Positions 1 through 8,395 of a stretch of DNA of 64,000 nucleotides are shown here, piece by piece. The position numbers and the translations under genes were made by a program. The notes beneath the pieces are model-generated. The model was given only the letters and a program-made list of their open reading frames with translations, had not been told where the DNA came from and made no database searches. Origin of the DNA: Lentibacillus sediminis (lineage in GTDB: Bacteria > Bacillota > Bacilli > Bacillales > Amphibacillaceae); assembly GCF_002763455.1 (NCBI RefSeq), contig NZ_NIXK01000005.1, positions 1 to 64,000 of the forward strand. The letters run 5' to 3'. Position 1 is the first letter of the stretch; each line of letters begins with the position of its first letter.

Positions 1-40
1 TCAATTTTAGTGTAACATGTTTCATTGAACTTTTTTACCT

Positions 41-655
41 TTAAATGTTGACAACTATTAGCTGGTATTCCGGCATCGATCCGTGGGCGGTTTGGCCATA
101 TGTAATGAGTTGCAGCCACAACGCGCCTTTATGGGCATTTTTGATGAGGTTGTCGGTCGGCTCTCCAACGATAAGGGCATCCAGCTTATCGGCATAGCCT
201 TTTTCCGTCAGCTGGCGCGCTCCCACGGCCCCCGCTTCTTCGCCAACCGTTGCCAGCAAAGTGATCTCACCCTTTTGCGGCAGCCCTTCTTCTTTTAATG
301 CCACCATCGCCAGCACACACGCAGCCAGCCCGCTTTTCATATCACTGGCGCCGCGTCCATAAATTTTGCCATCTGCCTCATCCGCTGCAAAGGGGTCATG
401 CTCCCAGTCAATTTCACCCGGAGGCACGACATCCATATGTCCAGTAAGACCCAGGACTGGCCCCTCCTCTTTTCCCTTCAAATGGGCTATGAGATTCGTT
501 CGGTTCTCGTCATATTCAACAAGCTCCGTCTCGATGCCGTGCTCGTCAAATAGGCCTTTAAGCTTGTTTGCGACCTCTGTTTCATTGCCAGGAGGATTAA
601 CACTATTAATTTGAATGATTTCTTTTAAAAATGATTTGGCTTGCTCTTTGTCCAT
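41..655 (-). pseudogene. M20 family metallopeptidase (ArgE/DapE-like), 3'-truncated
   Basis: The 204-residue product holds the start of an M20 zinc peptidase/deacetylase. Residues seen are TGHMDVVPP with metal ligands H73 and D75, the GRGASDMKSG segment with bridging D105, and the catalytic EE pair at 139-140. Family members run to about 375-430 residues. Here similarity stops inside the dimerisation region, after AHGSMPEY near residue 197, and is followed by about seven unrelated residues and a stop. The start ATG has a good GAGGTGAT ribosome site. The missing lid-domain remainder and last metal ligand make it almost certainly non-functional. The break near position 57-62 suggests an insertion or deletion whose other side lies off the window. 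A complete M20 gene lies at 53917-55200. Confidence 0.8.
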
Positions 656-724
656 GCTATCACCTCGTATTTACTATTCCCTTTTTTGTGATGGTTACTC
701 TTATACGCCGTCCCCATCCACATA

Positions 725-758
725 AAGAAACACCTGAGCTCCCGCGCCCAGGCATTTC
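725..758 (-). terminator. Probable terminator after the osmC-like gene
   Basis: The inverted repeat GAAACACCTG / CAGGCATTTC (one mismatch) lies at 727-736 and 749-758. Read on the minus strand it is followed by a short TTTAT stretch, just past the stop of the osmC-like gene at 773. The stem is imperfect and the U-tract weak. Confidence 0.45.
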
Positions 759-772
759 TCCATTCATCCAGC

Positions 773-1153
773 CTACTTAATCTCAAAGGTTTCACTAATC
801 TCAATACTATCTTTCACCGACTGTACCATCGAGCAATTTTTCTTTGTCAGCTCCATGGCCTTTTCCACTTTCTTTTCCGACAGGTCGTTTCCGTAAATTA
901 AAAAATGCAGTTTAATGGCTTCGACGCGGTTGGCGATGTCGGGATTTCGTGTGACATCTGCTGAAATTTTAATGTCTTCCACATCCATGCGCATTTTTTC
1001 CAGGACTTTTCGCAGAACGCCTCCGCTGCAGACTGCTACCGAGGAAACGAGCAGGGAATAGGGACGAAAGCCGAATTCATCCTGGCTGGAAACATCCAGT
1101 GTGCCATATTCGAATTCTGCCTGAAAACCATGTTCCGTCATTGAATATTCCAT
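773..1153 (-). CDS. OsmC/Ohr family protein
   Basis: This 126-residue protein belongs to the OsmC-like family of small thiol peroxidases and related proteins. Seen are the N-terminal beta segment, a central helix with a single cysteine in SSVAVCSGGVLRKVLEKM and a second cysteine in KKNCSMVQSV, the two-cysteine spacing typical of OsmC/YhfA-type proteins. The frame is open for 48 more codons upstream, but those codons run into arsC. The ATG at 1153 is preceded by AAGGTGATT and is the better start. It lies 31 bp after arsC and may be co-transcribed with the ars operon, which would link thiol-peroxide detoxification to arsenic stress (inference). The exact substrate cannot be told from sequence. 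Confidence 0.82.
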   Translation of the reverse strand: MEYSMTEHGFQAEFEYGTLDVSSQDEFGFRPYSLLVSSVAVCSGGVLRKVLEKMRMDVEDIKISADVTRNPDIANRVEAIKLHFLIYGNDLSEKKVEKAMELTKKNCSMVQSVKDSIEISETFEIK

Positions 1154-1184
1154 GATAATCACCTTCTTCACCTTATATTTTAGC

Positions 1185-1604
1185 TTATTTGCCTGTCTCT
1201 GCAAAACGTTTGATTCGCTCGCCGATTTCATCCCGGACGCGCTGGAAAACCTGCCACTTCTCTTCTTCGGTTCCTTCCGCCCCCGCCGGGTCATCAAATC
1301 CCCAGTGCTCGCGTTTTACCTGCGGCGGTGTCATTGGGCAGCGGTCAGCCGCATCAGCGCATAGGGTCACGGCCATGTCTGCCTGGTTTAAAAATTCCGG
1401 ATCGATCGTCTCCGATTGCTGTTCGGAAATATCAATGCCCGCCTCACGCATTGCTTTAACCGCATTCGGGTTCAGCCCATGTGCCTCAATGCCGGCACTT
1501 TTCACCTCCCAGTCCTCGCCGAGATAGTGTTTTGCCCATCCTTCTGCCATTTGGCTTCTGCAGGAATTCCCGGTGCACAGAAAATAAATCGTTTTTTTCG
1601 CCAT
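1185..1604 (-). CDS. arsC: Arsenate reductase, thioredoxin-coupled
   Basis: This 139-residue enzyme of the low-molecular-weight phosphatase fold reduces arsenate to arsenite so that it can be exported. The P-loop CTGNSCRS carries the nucleophile C10, and the resolving cysteines C82 and C89 lie in LCADAADRC. This is the exact cysteine arrangement of the Staphylococcus pI258 / B. subtilis thioredoxin-dependent class. Length is normal for the family. It is the third gene of arsR-arsB-arsC, 15 bp after arsB, and should be induced with them by arsenite. Confidence 0.95.
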   Translation of the reverse strand: MAKKTIYFLCTGNSCRSQMAEGWAKHYLGEDWEVKSAGIEAHGLNPNAVKAMREAGIDISEQQSETIDPEFLNQADMAVTLCADAADRCPMTPPQVKREHWGFDDPAGAEGTEEEKWQVFQRVRDEIGERIKRFAETGK

Positions 1605-1619
1605 GTTGATTTCTCCTTT

Positions 1620-2936
1620 TTATAGCAATAGTAAAGTCAGATACAGTCCGATCAAAGTAAACAGCAAAATCGGCACGGTGAGAATAATTCCCGTTTTAAA
1701 ATACGTCCCCCAGGAGATCTTCACTCCCTTTTGCGATAAAACATGGAGCCATAACAAAGTCGCCAGGGAACCAATCGGGGTGATTTTCGGCCCCAGATCC
1801 GACCCGATGACATTAGCGTAAATCAATGCTTCGCGCATTACCCCGGATGTATTGGTCTCCGCAATAGCCAATGCGTCGATCATCACGGTCGGCATGTTAT
1901 TCATGAGCGATGACAGCACAGCCGCGATGAAGCCCATCGATATGGTCGCAACAAACAACCCTTGTTCCGCAGCGGCTTGAATCACACCGGCAAGCAGGTC
2001 GGTCAACCCGGCATTCTGCAGCCCATAGACGACGACGTACATGCCAAGCGAGAAAAATACAATGTCCCACGGTGCGCCCTTGATGACCGCTCCCGTGTTG
2101 ACCGCCTCGCTTTTACGTGCCATCAGCATGAAGAAAATCGCAATAATTCCCGCCACAATCGACACCGGCAAGTTGATGAACTCGCTGGCAAAATACCCGA
2201 CCAGCAAGAGGCCAAGCACATACCAGGAAAGTCGGAACATTTTCGGATCCCGGATTGCCTCCCGGGGCTCCTGTAGTTTCCCCGGGTCATAGGTCTTCGG
2301 AATGCTTTTACGGAAATACAGGTATAATACCAGAATCGTCGCCGTTAAGGAGAAAAGATTCGGGATGAACATTCGTGAGGCGTATTCCACAAATCCGATC
2401 TCAAAGAAGTCGGCCGATACAATATTGACCAAGTTGCTGACTACAAACGGCAGGGATGTGGTGTCAGCGATAAACCCGCTCGCCATAATAAACGGAAAGA
2501 CCATCTTTTCCGTGAAATTCAAATTGCGCACCATCGCCAGGACGATCGGTGTCAGGATCAGCGCAGCGCCGTCATTTGCGAAAAGGGCCGCGACCACTGC
2601 CCCGAGCAGACTGATATAGACAAACATCTTAACGCCATTTCCGCCGGCGATTCGGGCCATATGCAGCGAAGCCCATTCAAAGAACCCGATTTCATCCAAA
2701 ATCAGCGAGATAAGGATAATGGCGACAAACGCCAGCGTGGCATTCCAGACAATGCTTGTTACTTCAATGACATCCCCGAATCCGACCACTCCAGCAATGA
2801 GGGCGACAATAGCGCCGCCACATGCGGACCAGCCAATTGACAATCCCTTTGGCTGCCAAATCACGAGAATGAGTGTTGCTAAGAAAATTATAATTGCTAA
2901 AACAGCCAAAACCATTCCTCCAATCAGGAAAGACAC
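1620..2936 (-). CDS. arsB: Arsenite efflux permease ArsB (ArsB/NhaD family)
   Basis: This is a polytopic membrane protein of 438 residues with about 11-12 hydrophobic segments, the usual ArsB size. The motif [17 protein letters not shown] and the later [17 protein letters not shown] match the paired Asn-containing segments typical of the ion transporter superfamily. It extrudes arsenite (and antimonite) made by ArsC. The start given is a GTG four bases after the arsR stop, with only a weak Shine-Dalgarno sequence, so it probably depends on translational coupling. An internal ATG at 2915 is an alternative. Identification rests on family motifs and operon context. Confidence 0.92.
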   Translation of the reverse strand: MSFLIGGMVLAVLAIIIFLATLILVIWQPKGLSIGWSACGGAIVALIAGVVGFGDVIEVTSIVWNATLAFVAIILISLILDEIGFFEWASLHMARIAGGNGVKMFVYISLLGAVVAALFANDGAALILTPIVLAMVRNLNFTEKMVFPFIMASGFIADTTSLPFVVSNLVNIVSADFFEIGFVEYASRMFIPNLFSLTATILVLYLYFRKSIPKTYDPGKLQEPREAIRDPKMFRLSWYVLGLLLVGYFASEFINLPVSIVAGIIAIFFMLMARKSEAVNTGAVIKGAPWDIVFFSLGMYVVVYGLQNAGLTDLLAGVIQAAAEQGLFVATISMGFIAAVLSSLMNNMPTVMIDALAIAETNTSGVMREALIYANVIGSDLGPKITPIGSLATLLWLHVLSQKGVKISWGTYFKTGIILTVPILLFTLIGLYLTLLLL

Positions 2937-2940
2937 TCCG

Positions 2941-3285
2941 CTAACAGCAGGATATCCGCCTTCCCTGTGCTTCCAATTCCGTTAATTTGTATATCTGACT
3001 CGGCAGCTGGCCCAAAAGCTCGCGGACAAATGGATAATCATCATGGGATTTGTTGATCGAGTAGAAAATCCACTGCCCTTTCCGCTCTTCCCTCACCATT
3101 CCAATGTCCTTCAGTTTGCGCAGGTGCTGGCTGATCGAGGGCTGGCTCATCCCGAAAATATCCACAAACTCACAGACACAGCACACCTCTTCATCCAGGA
3201 TTTTCAGCATTGTCAGCCTGGTCCTGTCGCCGAGCAATTTTAAAATAATCGCCGCCTGATCGATTTCCATTGCTGTCTTTTGCAC
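2941..3285 (-). CDS. arsR: ArsR family arsenite-responsive repressor
   Basis: This is a winged-helix repressor of 114 residues. It carries the metalloid-binding cysteine cluster VCCVCEFV (C35, C36, C38) next to the recognition helix [14 protein letters not shown], the classic type 1 ArsR layout. Arsenite binding at these cysteines releases DNA. Translation starts at GTG 3285, seven bases after a perfect GGAGG. It heads the arsR-arsB-arsC operon and is autoregulated through the promoter just upstream. The C-terminal CC pair is an extra feature of unknown meaning. Confidence 0.93.
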   Translation of the reverse strand: MQKTAMEIDQAAIILKLLGDRTRLTMLKILDEEVCCVCEFVDIFGMSQPSISQHLRKLKDIGMVREERKGQWIFYSINKSHDDYPFVRELLGQLPSQIYKLTELEAQGRRISCC

Positions 3286-3314
3286 CCAAGCACCTCCTTA
3301 TGTTTCCGTTCATT

Positions 3315-3343
3315 AATATATAATTATTTGCTTATATAATCAA
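3315..3343 (-). promoter_or_regulatory. ars operon promoter with ArsR operator candidate
   Basis: On the minus strand a -35 TTGATT (3338-3343) and -10 TATATT (3315-3320) are separated by exactly 17 bases. The spacer carries an imperfect AT-rich dyad (TTATATAA... ATTATATA), the kind of site bound by ArsR/SmtB repressors, so a bound repressor would block both elements. Confidence 0.65.
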
Positions 3344-3386
3344 AGAAAAAGTTTGCGGCAAGCTAAAAAATGGATGGGGCTTCCTG

Positions 3387-3416
3387 GTATAGCGCTCTTC
3401 TCCTGAGAAAAAATAA
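3387..3416 (+). promoter_or_regulatory. Possible sigma-G-type promoter of sspH
   Basis: GTATA at 3387-3391 is followed after about 16 bases by an A-rich AAAAAATA element, a loose match to forespore sigma-G promoters. It is placed correctly for sspH, whose family is sigma-G controlled in B. subtilis. Weak evidence. Confidence 0.3.
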
Positions 3417-3447
3417 AAACGATCCCTGAATGAAGGAGGGTGCTCAG

Positions 3448-3654
3448 GTGGATAAACAACGTGCCGAGGAAATTATTGATTCCTTTGTGTTGGTCAATGT
3501 CAATTACCACGGAATCCCGGTTTATATTCAGGAAATCAGTGCCAACGAAGAAACAGCCACCGTTTTTCCGCTGGATGACATGGATCATGTGCAGCAAGTC
3601 GACTTACCGGGACTTGAGGAAGTTGAGCTTACGAAATCAATACCCTTTTCATAA
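3448..3654 (+). CDS. sspH: H-type small acid-soluble spore protein
   Basis: This 68-residue protein is a minor forespore protein of the SspH family (Pfam SspH). Seen are the conserved N-terminal QRAEEII, the central VNYHGIPVYIQ core, and the acidic tail ending with VDLPGLEE. The frame opens at an ATG at 3430, but the AAGGAGG ribosome site lies inside that extension, so the GTG at 3448 is the likely start and gives the normal family length. It is monocistronic and ends at a strong terminator. It is a direct marker of an endospore former. Confidence 0.88.
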   Translation: MDKQRAEEIIDSFVLVNVNYHGIPVYIQEISANEETATVFPLDDMDHVQQVDLPGLEEVELTKSIPFS

Positions 3655-3656
3655 TC

Positions 3657-3695
3657 AAAACCCAACTGACGCAAATTGTGCCAGTTGGGTTTTTT
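3657..3695 (+). terminator. Rho-independent terminator of sspH
   Basis: The perfect ten-base stem AACCCAACTG / CAGTTGGGTT is followed by six T residues, 5-40 bp after the sspH stop. The A residues on the other side may let it serve the opposing gene at 3706-4419 only weakly. Confidence 0.85.
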
Positions 3696-3705
3696 GCAGA
3701 TGCGA

Positions 3706-4419
3706 TTAGCCTTCTTTTTCTTCTTTCTGCCTTTGTATCATGTAAAACGCCACAGGCTGATCCGATTTTTTCAGCATCTTATCAACATAGGAAGACGTGA
3801 GGTGATAGCCATCCTCGATTTTTTCTGCCAGATAACCGGAACGCTCAAACAGGACTTCCCGAAAATGCTCCATTTGCCGGCTGATTTTCTCTAAAATCGC
3901 TTCCTGATTTTCCAGCCTGCTTACCACGTCATCCTGCTCCGCTTCCTGCTTGGAAAGTTGTGCTGTCAGCTGCTGACTCTGTTCTGTTTGCTGGTCGATT
4001 TTCTGAGCCGTGCGCCCGCTTTCTTCCTCCAGTGCTTTCAGCCAGTTGATAATCTTCAGGTTAGATTGCTCAAGTGTTTCCATTTGCTGCATTACCTGGT
4101 CGCGGGACAGCTGCCCGGACTCCATTTTCCTCAGCCGCTCCAAGGTCTCCTGTTCGATTTCCTGATGCCGGTGGTCCATCGCCCTTAGTTCACTGAGCCG
4201 CTCATTCATTGCTTTCCACCTGTCTGCCTGGGTGATTCCCTGCTTTGCCTGCCGTTCGCTTAATTCGTGGAACGAACGGAACAGCGCATCATTCAGCTGT
4301 TTTTGCTGCTTGATCATTTCCGCCATGTGGCTATGGACAAATACCTGCTGATTTGGCTCCTGCAGGTCGTCGTTAGTTTTAAACAGATTTTGGTTGTACG
4401 GATTCATATACAAACCCAT
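3706..4419 (-). CDS. Coiled-coil protein of unknown function
   Basis: I do not recognise this 237-residue protein. It has no signal peptide or membrane segment. From about residue 35 to 195 it is Gln/Glu/Lys-rich with heptad-like spacing of Leu, Ile and Met, predicting a long coiled coil. The N-terminus (MGLYMNPYNQNLFKTNDD) and C-terminus (YVDKMLKKSDQPVAFYMIQRQ) are non-coiled. AAGGAGTG precedes the ATG. It stands alone, convergent with sspH, and could be a spore-structure or scaffold protein, but only the neighbour suggests that. Confidence 0.75.
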   Translation of the reverse strand: MGLYMNPYNQNLFKTNDDLQEPNQQVFVHSHMAEMIKQQKQLNDALFRSFHELSERQAKQGITQADRWKAMNERLSELRAMDHRHQEIEQETLERLRKMESGQLSRDQVMQQMETLEQSNLKIINWLKALEEESGRTAQKIDQQTEQSQQLTAQLSKQEAEQDDVVSRLENQEAILEKISRQMEHFREVLFERSGYLAEKIEDGYHLTSSYVDKMLKKSDQPVAFYMIQRQKEEKEG

Positions 4420-4783
4420 GATACTGACACTCCTTACTATTTGCTGCTCTTTATAGCGTATGCATGGTGGGGCTTGCGGGACACTTACCTATTGTTGAAA
4501 GGGCGGGCTGTCTGGTTTGCGCGATTTGAGGGTGTGGTCGCGTGATTCGAGGGTGTCCTCGCGTGATTCGGCGAAGAGATCGCTACAGTCCCGTAATGAA
4601 GACACGAACGAAGCGGAAAACTTCTCATTCGCGCACTCATCAAGGGTATGAAACCAATCTCCCCCCGCCAATCCATTGAAGCAATGCTTTTGACACGTGC
4701 ATAGGATTAGTGTATCTTGAGTCTTGATTAATTCCTAGTTATTTCATACGAATTATAATAAAACCTTGGAGGAGATTACGTTC
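4420..4783. other. Intergenic region, 364 bp, with short tandem repeat and promoter
   Basis: No gene is seen here. The left half carries three 21-bp repeat units (listed separately). The right half leads into the symporter gene with a perfect TATAAT at 4754-4759 and no convincing -35. A GTGCATAGGATTAG stretch lies at 4697-4710. Confidence 0.5.
4519..4581. repeat. Three-unit 21-bp degenerate tandem repeat
   Basis: Units begin at 4519, 4540 and 4561. The first two read GCGNGATTNGAGGGTGTNNTC; the third keeps GCGTGATTCG and the terminal ATC/CTC-like end but diverges in the middle. It is non-coding, just beyond the 5' end of the coiled-coil gene. Confidence 0.6.
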
Positions 4784-6010
4784 ATGAAAAAAATTTGGAG
4801 GGGCTATTTGGATGCCTCGCTGATTTTAAAAATTACTATTGCACTGATTCTCGGTGTAATCACGGGGCTGATTTTTGGGGAAGATGCGGCCGCACTTGCA
4901 CCGCTTGGGGATCTGCTTATCCGTCTCTTAAACTTCCTGATTGTCCCGCTCATTTTATTCACGCTCATTGTCGGTATTAATCAGACGAGGCCGGGACAGC
5001 TGGGCCGCATGGGCGGAAAAATTATCTTGTATTATCTGGCCTCAACAGCCATGGCTATTATCGTTGGGCTGGCAATTTCCAGCATATTTAATCCGGGAAG
5101 CGGTGTACAGCTTAATACGGATCAACAGCTGGATCAGCCGGAGAACCCCGGAATGGTCAGTGTCCTCTTGAACATTGTGCCGGATAATATTGTGACTGCT
5201 ATGAGTGAGCTCAACTTGATGGGGCTGATTTTTACTGCCCTTGTATTCGGCTTAGCTATATCCGTCTTGCGCTCCCGGACGGATTATCAAAAAACCGGCG
5301 ACTTGCTGTATAATGTTTTCGATGGATTAAATGAAGCGACACTTACCATTATGAAAGGCTTTCTGCAGTACATTCCTATCGGGATTTTCGCCATAATCGC
5401 TGACACAGTCGGCAGCCAGGGAACGGATACCATCGTCTCGCTTGGTCATATGCTGATGGTGTTTTATATTGCGATACTCGCGCAACTCGGTTTTTATATT
5501 TTGGTGATGGTATTATTCAAAATTTCACCAAGGGAATTTTTTCGCTCTGCCAGGACCCCGATGCTGACAGCGTTTGTTACGCAAAGCAGTTCGGGCACAC
5601 TGCCGCTGACTCTGGATGCTGCGAGAAACCTTGGACTCTCCAAAAGTCTGTATGGATTCAGCTTGCCACTCGGCGCAACCATCAACATGGACGGCGCAGC
5701 CATTCGGATTGCCGTCTCGGCGGCATTTGCTGCAAATATGATCGGCGACCCGCTCAGCTTTACCGCCATGTTGCAGGTCGTACTGGTTGGGACACTTGCC
5801 TCTGTCGGCACCGCCGGCATCCCGGGAGCTGGTATTGTCATGATTGCCACCGTGTTTGTCCAGGTCGGACTGCCGCTTGAGATCGCTGCTTTGCTTACTG
5901 CAGTTGATGCCCTGATCGGCATGGGCGCGACCTGCCTGAATATCACGGGTGATTTGACCGGTACCAGCATTGTGAATAAAACAGAGAAAGGGAAAAAACA
6001 GGCTGTTTAG
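4784..6010 (+). CDS. Dicarboxylate/amino acid:cation symporter (DAACS/SLC1 family)
   Basis: This 408-residue secondary transporter takes up glutamate/aspartate or C4-dicarboxylates with Na+ or H+. The family signature is clear: the serine-rich re-entrant loop TQSSSGTLPLTLDAA, the metal-binding GATINMDGAAI segment, and the second loop SVGTAGIPGAG followed by GMGATCLNITGDL. Eight hydrophobic segments are expected. A TTG codon opens the frame at 4766, but GGAGGAG lies inside it, so the ATG at 4784 is the start. It is monocistronic and ends in a strong bidirectional terminator. Substrate (Glu/Asp versus succinate/malate) cannot be fixed by eye. Confidence 0.92.
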   Translation: MKKIWRGYLDASLILKITIALILGVITGLIFGEDAAALAPLGDLLIRLLNFLIVPLILFTLIVGINQTRPGQLGRMGGKIILYYLASTAMAIIVGLAISSIFNPGSGVQLNTDQQLDQPENPGMVSVLLNIVPDNIVTAMSELNLMGLIFTALVFGLAISVLRSRTDYQKTGDLLYNVFDGLNEATLTIMKGFLQYIPIGIFAIIADTVGSQGTDTIVSLGHMLMVFYIAILAQLGFYILVMVLFKISPREFFRSARTPMLTAFVTQSSSGTLPLTLDAARNLGLSKSLYGFSLPLGATINMDGAAIRIAVSAAFAANMIGDPLSFTAMLQVVLVGTLASVGTAGIPGAGIVMIATVFVQVGLPLEIAALLTAVDALIGMGATCLNITGDLTGTSIVNKTEKGKKQAV

Positions 6011-6040
6011 ATGAGCTACGGAGCCTACGCCATTCCTGCA

Positions 6041-6094
6041 ATACACAAAGAAGGGTCCCCAGGTATGTACCTGAGGACCCTTTTTTGTGTATTA
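6041..6094. terminator. Bidirectional Rho-independent terminator
   Basis: A long hairpin with arms AAGGGTCC / GGACCCTT, inner CAGGTA / TACCTG, and outer AATACACAAA / TTTGTGTATT gives a T-run on each strand. It separates the symporter gene from the convergent gene at 6092-6391, whose stop codon lies in it. Confidence 0.9.
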
Positions 6095-6391
6095 TTGCCT
6101 GGTTCTCCACTGTTCGGTGAATTCTTTGAAGGCTGCTACAAATTGCTCTGGTGAGGATTTTACCGTATAGGGGAAAACACCTCTAGAGGTGTGCAGGTAA
6201 AGCAGTCCCCCTTGGCCGCCGATGAATCGGTACGACATATCAAACACGTCGCGGATCGGGAATTCATGGTGCTGGGTGACCACTTTTTCATCGTACAAAT
6301 ACATCGTGCGGTGATGCTCCACATCTACCTGTTCAATGCTTTTTACCTGCCGTTCAATCTTGGTATACGGCTGTTCCGCGATCAATTTCAT
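6092..6391 (-). CDS. Small uncharacterised protein
   Basis: This is a 99-residue soluble protein, start ATG 6391 after GGGAGGC. I recognise no named family. Alternating hydrophobic residues (FIGGQGGLLYLHTSRGVFPYTVKS) followed by a C-terminal helix (PEQFVAAFKEFTEQW) would suit a small PH-like beta barrel, by inference only. It lies 46 bp downstream of the Spx-like gene in the same direction and may be co-transcribed with it. Confidence 0.7.
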   Translation of the reverse strand: MKLIAEQPYTKIERQVKSIEQVDVEHHRTMYLYDEKVVTQHHEFPIRDVFDMSYRFIGGQGGLLYLHTSRGVFPYTVKSSPEQFVAAFKEFTEQWRTRQ

Positions 6392-6437
6392 TTGCTTGCC
6401 TCCCGCGTTCAGCCGGTTTAGGGTAACAGCTGTTGAT

Positions 6438-6854
6438 TTAGCTGAGTCCGTCCGCCAGACGCAGTTTGCTGGTTTTCCACTGCAGCCACTGTCTCTCTCT
6501 TGTTTTTCGCGGCAGAAATTGGCGGATATCTTCCTCATGATAGCCAACCTGCAGCCTTTTGCTGTCCATCAGAATCGGGCTGCGCAACAAACCCGGATGT
6601 TCCTGAATCAACTGCAGCAGCTCCTGCAATGGCAGTGAGTCAATATCCAGATCAAGCTCCTTATAGACTTTGGATCTGGTGGAGATAATTTCCTCCGTTC
6701 CATCGACCGTCAGCCTTAGTACATCCTGCAGTTCCTCCACTGTTAGCGGTTCCTTCAATATGTTTCGTTCGACAAAAGCGATGTGATTCTTTCTAAGCCA
6801 ATCTTTTGCTTTTCTTGTAGACGAGCATGGCGCTCCATAAACCTTTACTGTCAT
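6438..6854 (-). CDS. Spx/MgsR-family transcriptional regulator without the second redox cysteine
   Basis: This 138-residue ArsC-fold protein matches Spx, which binds the RNA polymerase alpha C-terminal domain under disulfide stress. Seen are the N-terminal [18 protein letters not shown], the alpha-CTD contact region with G52 and R60, and the late block [17 protein letters not shown]. Canonical Spx has a C10-X-X-C13 disulfide switch. Here C10 is kept but position 13 is threonine, so the classic intramolecular switch cannot form. The C-terminus is longer than Spx by a few residues. It may be a redox-insensitive or mixed-disulfide-regulated paralogue. The ribosome site (GGGGTATGATAA) is weak. 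Confidence 0.85.
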   Translation of the reverse strand: MTVKVYGAPCSSTRKAKDWLRKNHIAFVERNILKEPLTVEELQDVLRLTVDGTEEIISTRSKVYKELDLDIDSLPLQELLQLIQEHPGLLRSPILMDSKRLQVGYHEEDIRQFLPRKTRERQWLQWKTSKLRLADGLS

Positions 6855-6929
6855 TTATCATACCCCATTCTTTCTTGATTTTAGTATGCTGACTAAATAA
6901 CACGGTTTGTAACTACTCCTGGTCTCACC

Positions 6930-7541
6930 TCATTTATAAAGTCCGTTTTTTAATAAATTCATTTCCCTTACAAAGTTGTCCATCGCTTCTTCGTCCGGCA
7001 AATCCTTGGCAAACTTCTCGACGAGGTTGCGAAAGGCTACTGCGGTAACAATTTGCATGATATGAAATAAATCATGATCTTCTTTCAGATTTAACTTGTC
7101 CTGATCGATCAATGCAGCGATTTCGCGGAACTTATCTTTTTTCCGGTCAGCCGCAAACATCTCGGTAAAAACATCTTCTATCTCATGTGTGACATGCAGC
7201 AGTGCATTGCGGATCAGTTTCATGTTTTCCCCTTGAGACATTTCTTTAAGCATCTGCTCGTACATCTCGTTAAGTGCATCAAATATATCGCCATGATGTT
7301 TTTTTAACAGGGAAACAAACAGCTCCTGCCGCTTTTTCCCCTGTTCTTTCAACAGATAGAAAAAAGCATCCTCTTTATTTTCAAAATACTGGTAAAAGCT
7401 TCCACGCGGGACGCCGGCTTCCTTTACGATATTGGATATCGAAGCCTCAAACACCGGCACTCGGCAAAACTCTTTCTCTGCCGCTTCAATCAGGGTATCC
7501 CGTTTCTCTTGATGTAAGTTATAAAATGTAGTTTTCGGCAT
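6930..7541 (-). CDS. TetR/AcrR family transcriptional regulator
   Basis: This is a 203-residue one-domain repressor. The N-terminal helix-turn-helix reads IVKEAGVPRGSFYQYFENKEDAF at about residues 30-52. The rest is a helical ligand domain with no recognisable ligand class. The start at ATG 7541 follows GTCGGAGGAAGC. The next upstream in-frame start would include an operator repeat and is rejected. Three copies of TGACA-N3-TGTCA upstream indicate autoregulation. No transporter or enzyme partner is adjacent, so targets are probably elsewhere. The C-terminal helices resemble fatty-acid or stress TetR proteins only loosely. Confidence 0.88.
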   Translation of the reverse strand: MPKTTFYNLHQEKRDTLIEAAEKEFCRVPVFEASISNIVKEAGVPRGSFYQYFENKEDAFFYLLKEQGKKRQELFVSLLKKHHGDIFDALNEMYEQMLKEMSQGENMKLIRNALLHVTHEIEDVFTEMFAADRKKDKFREIAALIDQDKLNLKEDHDLFHIMQIVTAVAFRNLVEKFAKDLPDEEAMDNFVREMNLLKNGLYK

Positions 7542-7563
7542 GCTGCTTCCTCCGACCCCCTTG

Positions 7564-7638
7564 TGACATGGTGTCATGTCTTAATTCCATTTTATATGAC
7601 AGCGTGTCACAAGTCAATGGATTTATGACAACGTGTCA
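7564..7638. promoter_or_regulatory. Three TGACA-N3-TGTCA operators upstream of the TetR gene
   Basis: Identical half-sites occur at 7564-7576 (spacer TGG), 7597-7609 (GCG) and 7626-7638 (ACG), spaced 33 and 29 bp centre to centre, about three helical turns. They lie 23-98 bp upstream of the TetR start, the expected place for autorepression. Confidence 0.75.
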
Positions 7639-7801
7639 TTATTGTCACATTTTTAGTTTATCCCGATTCTGTGGTGAATCGAGTGGAATTTATTGGAGAT
7701 AGGTTTGGTGCAGCAGCAGATATTCAGAGGAAGGTGATATCACAATCACGGAGACAAGCCAGATACCCGGCAAATGTTTTCCGTGCATCTGGCGCTTGCC
7801 T

Positions 7802-8395
7802 CTAAGCCATCCATTTTGGCGGGATATTTTTGTCCCAGTAAATTTCCCCGATGACATAATGCTTCTCAAATCCGTCGTCCTGCAAATGATAATGGAAATT
7901 AAACCAGTACCCCTCCAGCGGCCGATTGTCCCGCCGCACATGGAATTTGGCAATTACCTGCTCCGAATGGAAATCATAAATGTTAAAGATCCGCTCCCCA
8001 TGGCCCTGGGCAGGCTGCTCGGTAATCCCGTAATACGGCAGGCTGTCCTCACCAGCATCGGCGAAGATCGTCTCCATCGCCTCTTCCATCTTCGGCAAAA
8101 TAATGTCCGTGAACTCGTCCTCCACTTGATTGATAATCCGCGGTCCCAGTTTCGTGATTGTCTGCTGCTTCGCCTGTTCGGTTAGCGTGTTGACAAAATA
8201 GGCTTCGTCCTGCTGGGGAGCAACATCCTCATCGACATCCGCCACTACCACCGTTTGGGCCACATCTTCTCTCGTGTCCGAAGAAGTTTCTTCCTTCTCT
8301 TGTGCATCCGTCGTCAAATAAGCAGGCGGGGTATACAGCCCCAATGTCATAATCGTGAACAAAACAACAAGTGATTTTCTCATCCATGGCTTCAT
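7802..8395 (-). CDS. ypjP: YpjP family protein
   Basis: This 197-residue protein closely follows B. subtilis YpjP as I know it: N-terminal MKPWMRKSLVVLFTIMTLGL (a signal/anchor segment), then a variable acidic stretch at about 30-65, and a conserved C-terminal block with KFHVRR, YWFNFHYH and the ending WDKNIPPKWM. The function of YpjP is not established. The hydrophobic N-terminus implies export or membrane anchoring. The acidic linker fits a halotolerant host. It is a single gene with its own ribosome site GAGAGGGTAAT. Confidence 0.85.
   Translation of the reverse strand: MKPWMRKSLVVLFTIMTLGLYTPPAYLTTDAQEKEETSSDTREDVAQTVVVADVDEDVAPQQDEAYFVNTLTEQAKQQTITKLGPRIINQVEDEFTDIILPKMEEAMETIFADAGEDSLPYYGITEQPAQGHGERIFNIYDFHSEQVIAKFHVRRDNRPLEGYWFNFHYHLQDDGFEKHYVIGEIYWDKNIPPKWMA

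Noticed and set aside
5494-6046. Two overlapping minus-strand frames in the symporter gene
   Set aside because: Both are antisense shadows of the DAACS transporter, whose motifs are intact.
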